A stretch of 14,658 bases of DNA from positions 1 through 14,658 of the forward strand of contig JBGQCF010000045.1 of assembly GCA_041495205.1 (NCBI GenBank), in the 5' to 3' direction. Source of the stretch: JAHFRG01 sp041495205. Lineage in GTDB: Bacteria > Pseudomonadota > Gammaproteobacteria > Burkholderiales > JAHFRG01. A program made the position numbers and the translations under genes. The notes beneath the pieces were generated by a model, which saw nothing but the letters and a program-made list of their open reading frames with translations, was not told the DNA's origin and ran no database searches. Of the stretch, positions 12,722-14,658 are shown in pieces; position 1 is the first letter of the stretch, and each line of letters begins with the position of its first letter.

Positions 12722-14458
12722 TTTGCCGCGCATGAACATCTTGTCCAATTCTCCAACCGTTATCTGAAACCAGGTCGGGCGGCCGTGATTGCACTGGCTG
12801 GCGCGCTCGGTGGCTTCCATTTCGCGCAGCAGCGCGTTCATTTCGCCCACGCTCAGCATGCGGCGGGCGCGCACCGCACCGTGACAGGCGAGGGTGGCGA
12901 GCAGTTCATTGCGCCGTTCGCTAAGCGCCCGGCTTGCGCCAAATTCGCGGATATCCTTGAGCACGGCGCGCGCGAGGTGCGCCGCGTCTGCATCCTTGAG
13001 CATGGCGGGAACCGCGCGCACCGCCAGGGCATTCGGCCCGACCGGCGCGATTTCAAACCCCAGCTCGCGCAGCAGCGCGCCATGCTCTTCAGCGGTTGCG
13101 ACATCCAGCTTGTCGGCGTTGAAAGTGACCGGGATCAGCAGCGGCTGCGTCGCGGTGGTTCCGCTGTCGAGCGCATTTTTCAGTTTTTCGTACATCACCC
13201 GCTCGTGGGCCGCATGCATGTCCACGATCACCAGCCCCTTGTCGTTCTGCGCGAGGATATAAATCCCTTGCAGCTGCGCCAGCGCGAACCCTAATGGCGG
13301 GATTTCCTGTTGCGCATCGTTGAGCGGCGCACGCGCTTGCGCTGGATTGGCAAACAGGGTTTCATAGAACGCTGCGGGCTGCGCAACGCCGAGGTTTATG
13401 CCGGCTTGCGCTGCGTAAGCCGACGCAACAAAAGGATTGCTGGGCGCGGCGCGAGCCGCATCGTGCTCCATCACCGGGGCCGAGAGCGCCTTGTTGAGCG
13501 CGTGGTATATAAACTGATGCACGGCGCGCGCATCGCGGAAGCGCACTTCGATTTTGGTGGGATGCACGTTGACGTCCACCGCCGCAGAGTCAATTTCCAG
13601 AAACAACACAAACGCCGGATGGCGCTCGTGGTGCAGGATGTCGTGGTAGGCTTCGCGCAGCGCGTGGGTAACCAGCTTGTCGCGCACAAAGCGGCGGTTG
13701 ACAAAGAAATACTGCGCATCGCGCGTGCCCCGGGAATACGCGGGAAGTCCTGCCATGCCCCACAAGCGCAGCGCCGCGGATTGCTCGTCAACCATCACCG
13801 AGGCCGCGGCGAAATCATCGCCGAGCACCGCGCGGATGCGGTTTTGCGCATCTTGTGCGGCGAGCCGCCACTGCGCGCGCGAGTTATGCTGCAGGGTAAA
13901 GCCGACGTCGGCGCGGCTCAACGCGGCGCGCTTGAAAACTTCTTCGCAATGCGCAAATTCAGTGGCTTCGGTCTTGAGAAATTTCCTCCGAGCGGGGGTA
14001 TTGAAATAAAGGTCATGAACCTCGACGCTGCTGCCGCGGCCGAGTGCGGCCGGCTCGACAGGCGCGGTTGCGCCGCCGGCCGATTCGATTTTCCAGGCGT
14101 GCTTGTCTTCAGCTTTTCGGCTTGCCAGCGCAAGCCGGGAAACCGCCGCGATGCTGGCAAGCGCTTCGCCGCGGAAGCCCAGGCTTGCCACGCGCTCCAG
14201 GTCATCGAGCGTGGCGATCTTGCTGGTGGCGTGGCGCGCCAGCGCGAGGGCCAGATCTTCCCTGGCGATGCCGCTGCCGTTATCGGAGACGGTCAGCAGT
14301 TTGATTCCGCCATGTTGCAGCTGCACCGAGATTTCGCCGGCGCCCGCGTCCAGGCTGTTTTCCAGCAATTCTTTAAGCGCGGACGCAGGGCGGTCCACCA
14401 CCTCGCCGGCGGCGATTTGATTGATGAGCAAATCGGGTAATACGCGGATTGCAGACAT
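12719..14458 (-). CDS. mutL: DNA mismatch repair protein MutL with endonuclease motif
   Basis: MutL links MutS mismatch recognition to strand cutting. From ATG 14458 the protein has 579 residues. A GHKL ATPase domain carries E30, N34 and D37 in KELLENSLDAG, DNGSGI (59-64) and GFRGEALASI (about 94-103). A linker rich in alanine and proline follows (about 325-390), then the C-terminal dimerisation domain. The latter holds DMHAAHERVMYE (413-424), ACHGAVRA (524-531) and CNHGRPT (556-562). The DMHA-X2-E-X4-E form is the metal-binding endonuclease motif shown active in Neisseria MutL, so this protein probably nicks DNA itself. A longer TTG start at 14473 is possible, but family N-termini begin at MxxIRVLPD. 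The stop codon lies in the palindrome shared with miaA. Confidence 0.95.
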   Translation of the reverse strand: MSAIRVLPDLLINQIAAGEVVDRPASALKELLENSLDAGAGEISVQLQHGGIKLLTVSDNGSGIAREDLALALARHATSKIATLDDLERVASLGFRGEALASIAAVSRLALASRKAEDKHAWKIESAGGATAPVEPAALGRGSSVEVHDLYFNTPARRKFLKTEATEFAHCEEVFKRAALSRADVGFTLQHNSRAQWRLAAQDAQNRIRAVLGDDFAAASVMVDEQSAALRLWGMAGLPAYSRGTRDAQYFFVNRRFVRDKLVTHALREAYHDILHHERHPAFVLFLEIDSAAVDVNVHPTKIEVRFRDARAVHQFIYHALNKALSAPVMEHDAARAAPSNPFVASAYAAQAGINLGVAQPAAFYETLFANPAQARAPLNDAQQEIPPLGFALAQLQGIYILAQNDKGLVIVDMHAAHERVMYEKLKNALDSGTTATQPLLIPVTFNADKLDVATAEEHGALLRELGFEIAPVGPNALAVRAVPAMLKDADAAHLARAVLKDIREFGASRALSERRNELLATLACHGAVRARRMLSVGEMNALLREMEATERASQCNHGRPTWFQITVGELDKMFMRGK

Positions 14459-14483
14459 GTGCAGTACGGGCAAACTGATGTCC

Positions 14484-14489
14484 AGTATA
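14484..14489 (-). promoter_or_regulatory. Candidate -10 box for mutL
   Basis: TATACT on the minus strand matches five of six bases of the sigma-70 -10 box and would start transcription near 14477, about 19 bases before the ATG at 14458. No acceptable -35 box is seen at 16-18 bases (the bases there read GCCGCG). The mobile element begins 31 bases further upstream. Confidence 0.3.
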
Positions 14490-14519
14490 CCCTGTTTGCA
14501 AAATTGCGCGGCAGGCTAG

Positions 14520-14658
14520 GGAACCTCTGATTAAGTCCTCCGCGGAGCGCGTTTCTGGCGCAATGCGGATGATTGCAAGGCGCGCGACGAAGGTGCCTAG
14601 CCGTAGCTTAAGCACGAGGAGCGCAACGACGCAAGCGCCGCATTGCGCCGAAACCCGG
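14520..14658. mobile_element. Transposon-like element, copy 3, upstream of mutL, cut by the window edge
   Basis: The perfect 19-bp terminal repeat starts at 14520 and is preceded by CTAG (14516-14519), a YTAR-type target. It has the same orientation as the other two copies. Only the left half is in the window; the other end and second target repeat lie beyond. The left hairpin is present as a 17-bp perfect stem with one bulged T (14551-14568 with 14638-14654), though its sequence differs from copies 1 and 2. The apex also differs: GTGC and GCAC enclose AGC/GCT (about 14593-14615) in place of TCGTAG/CTACGA. Confidence 0.78.

Noticed and set aside
13310..14440. 376-codon plus-strand frame opposite mutL
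   Set aside because: Antisense shadow of the MutL ATPase domain; low-complexity arginine-rich translation and no ribosome binding site of note.

Overview
The window looks like chromosomal DNA of a betaproteobacterium, GC-rich and probably near the Nitrosomonadales. Two things point there: the gene order exbB-exbD-lpxK-Trm112-kdsB-adk, and a MutL with a DMHA-type endonuclease motif like that of Neisseria. Nothing fixes the genus. No rRNA, tRNA, CRISPR array, phage gene or transposase gene is visible.

Layout. Bases 1-605 are eroded: an unidentified basic small ORF running off the left edge, a stub of a family-2 glycosyltransferase, and a degenerate copy of the last codons of the neighbouring lipoprotein gene. 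Then, all on the minus strand: a YajG-type lipoprotein (606-1178), a proton-pumping pyrophosphatase (hppA, 1573-3654), PPi-dependent phosphofructokinase (pfp, 3737-4999), adenylate kinase (adk, 5097-5753), CMP-KDO synthetase (kdsB, 6124-6882), a Trm112-like protein (6961-7140), lipid A 4'-kinase (lpxK, 7417-8406), exbD (8443-8865) and exbB (8873-9481). A 462-bp divergent spacer separates exbB from xseA and dodecin on the plus strand (9944-11573). These converge with miaA and mutL on the minus strand (11640-14458).

Function. hppA and pfp form a pyrophosphate-based energy module. kdsB and lpxK supply KDO and lipid A for the outer membrane, with an ExbB/ExbD proton-driven motor upstream. adk handles adenylate balance. 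mutL and xseA act in mismatch repair, and miaA modifies tRNA.

The genes are ordinary; the unusual content lies between them. Most gaps hold self-complementary repeats of several families, often placed on a stop codon or next to a ribosome binding site. The most striking is a non-autonomous transposon-like element (about 274 bp, 19-bp terminal inverted repeats, YTAG-type target) present twice inside the lpxK-adk gene string and a third time, cut by the window edge, upstream of mutL. The copies differ in sequence but keep their hairpins through paired changes. A second family consists of GTRAGGR heptamers starting on the adk stop codon, with a weaker relative on the Trm112 stop. A third is a 127-bp palindrome joining the mutL stop to the miaA start. 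All coordinates and pairings were read by hand.
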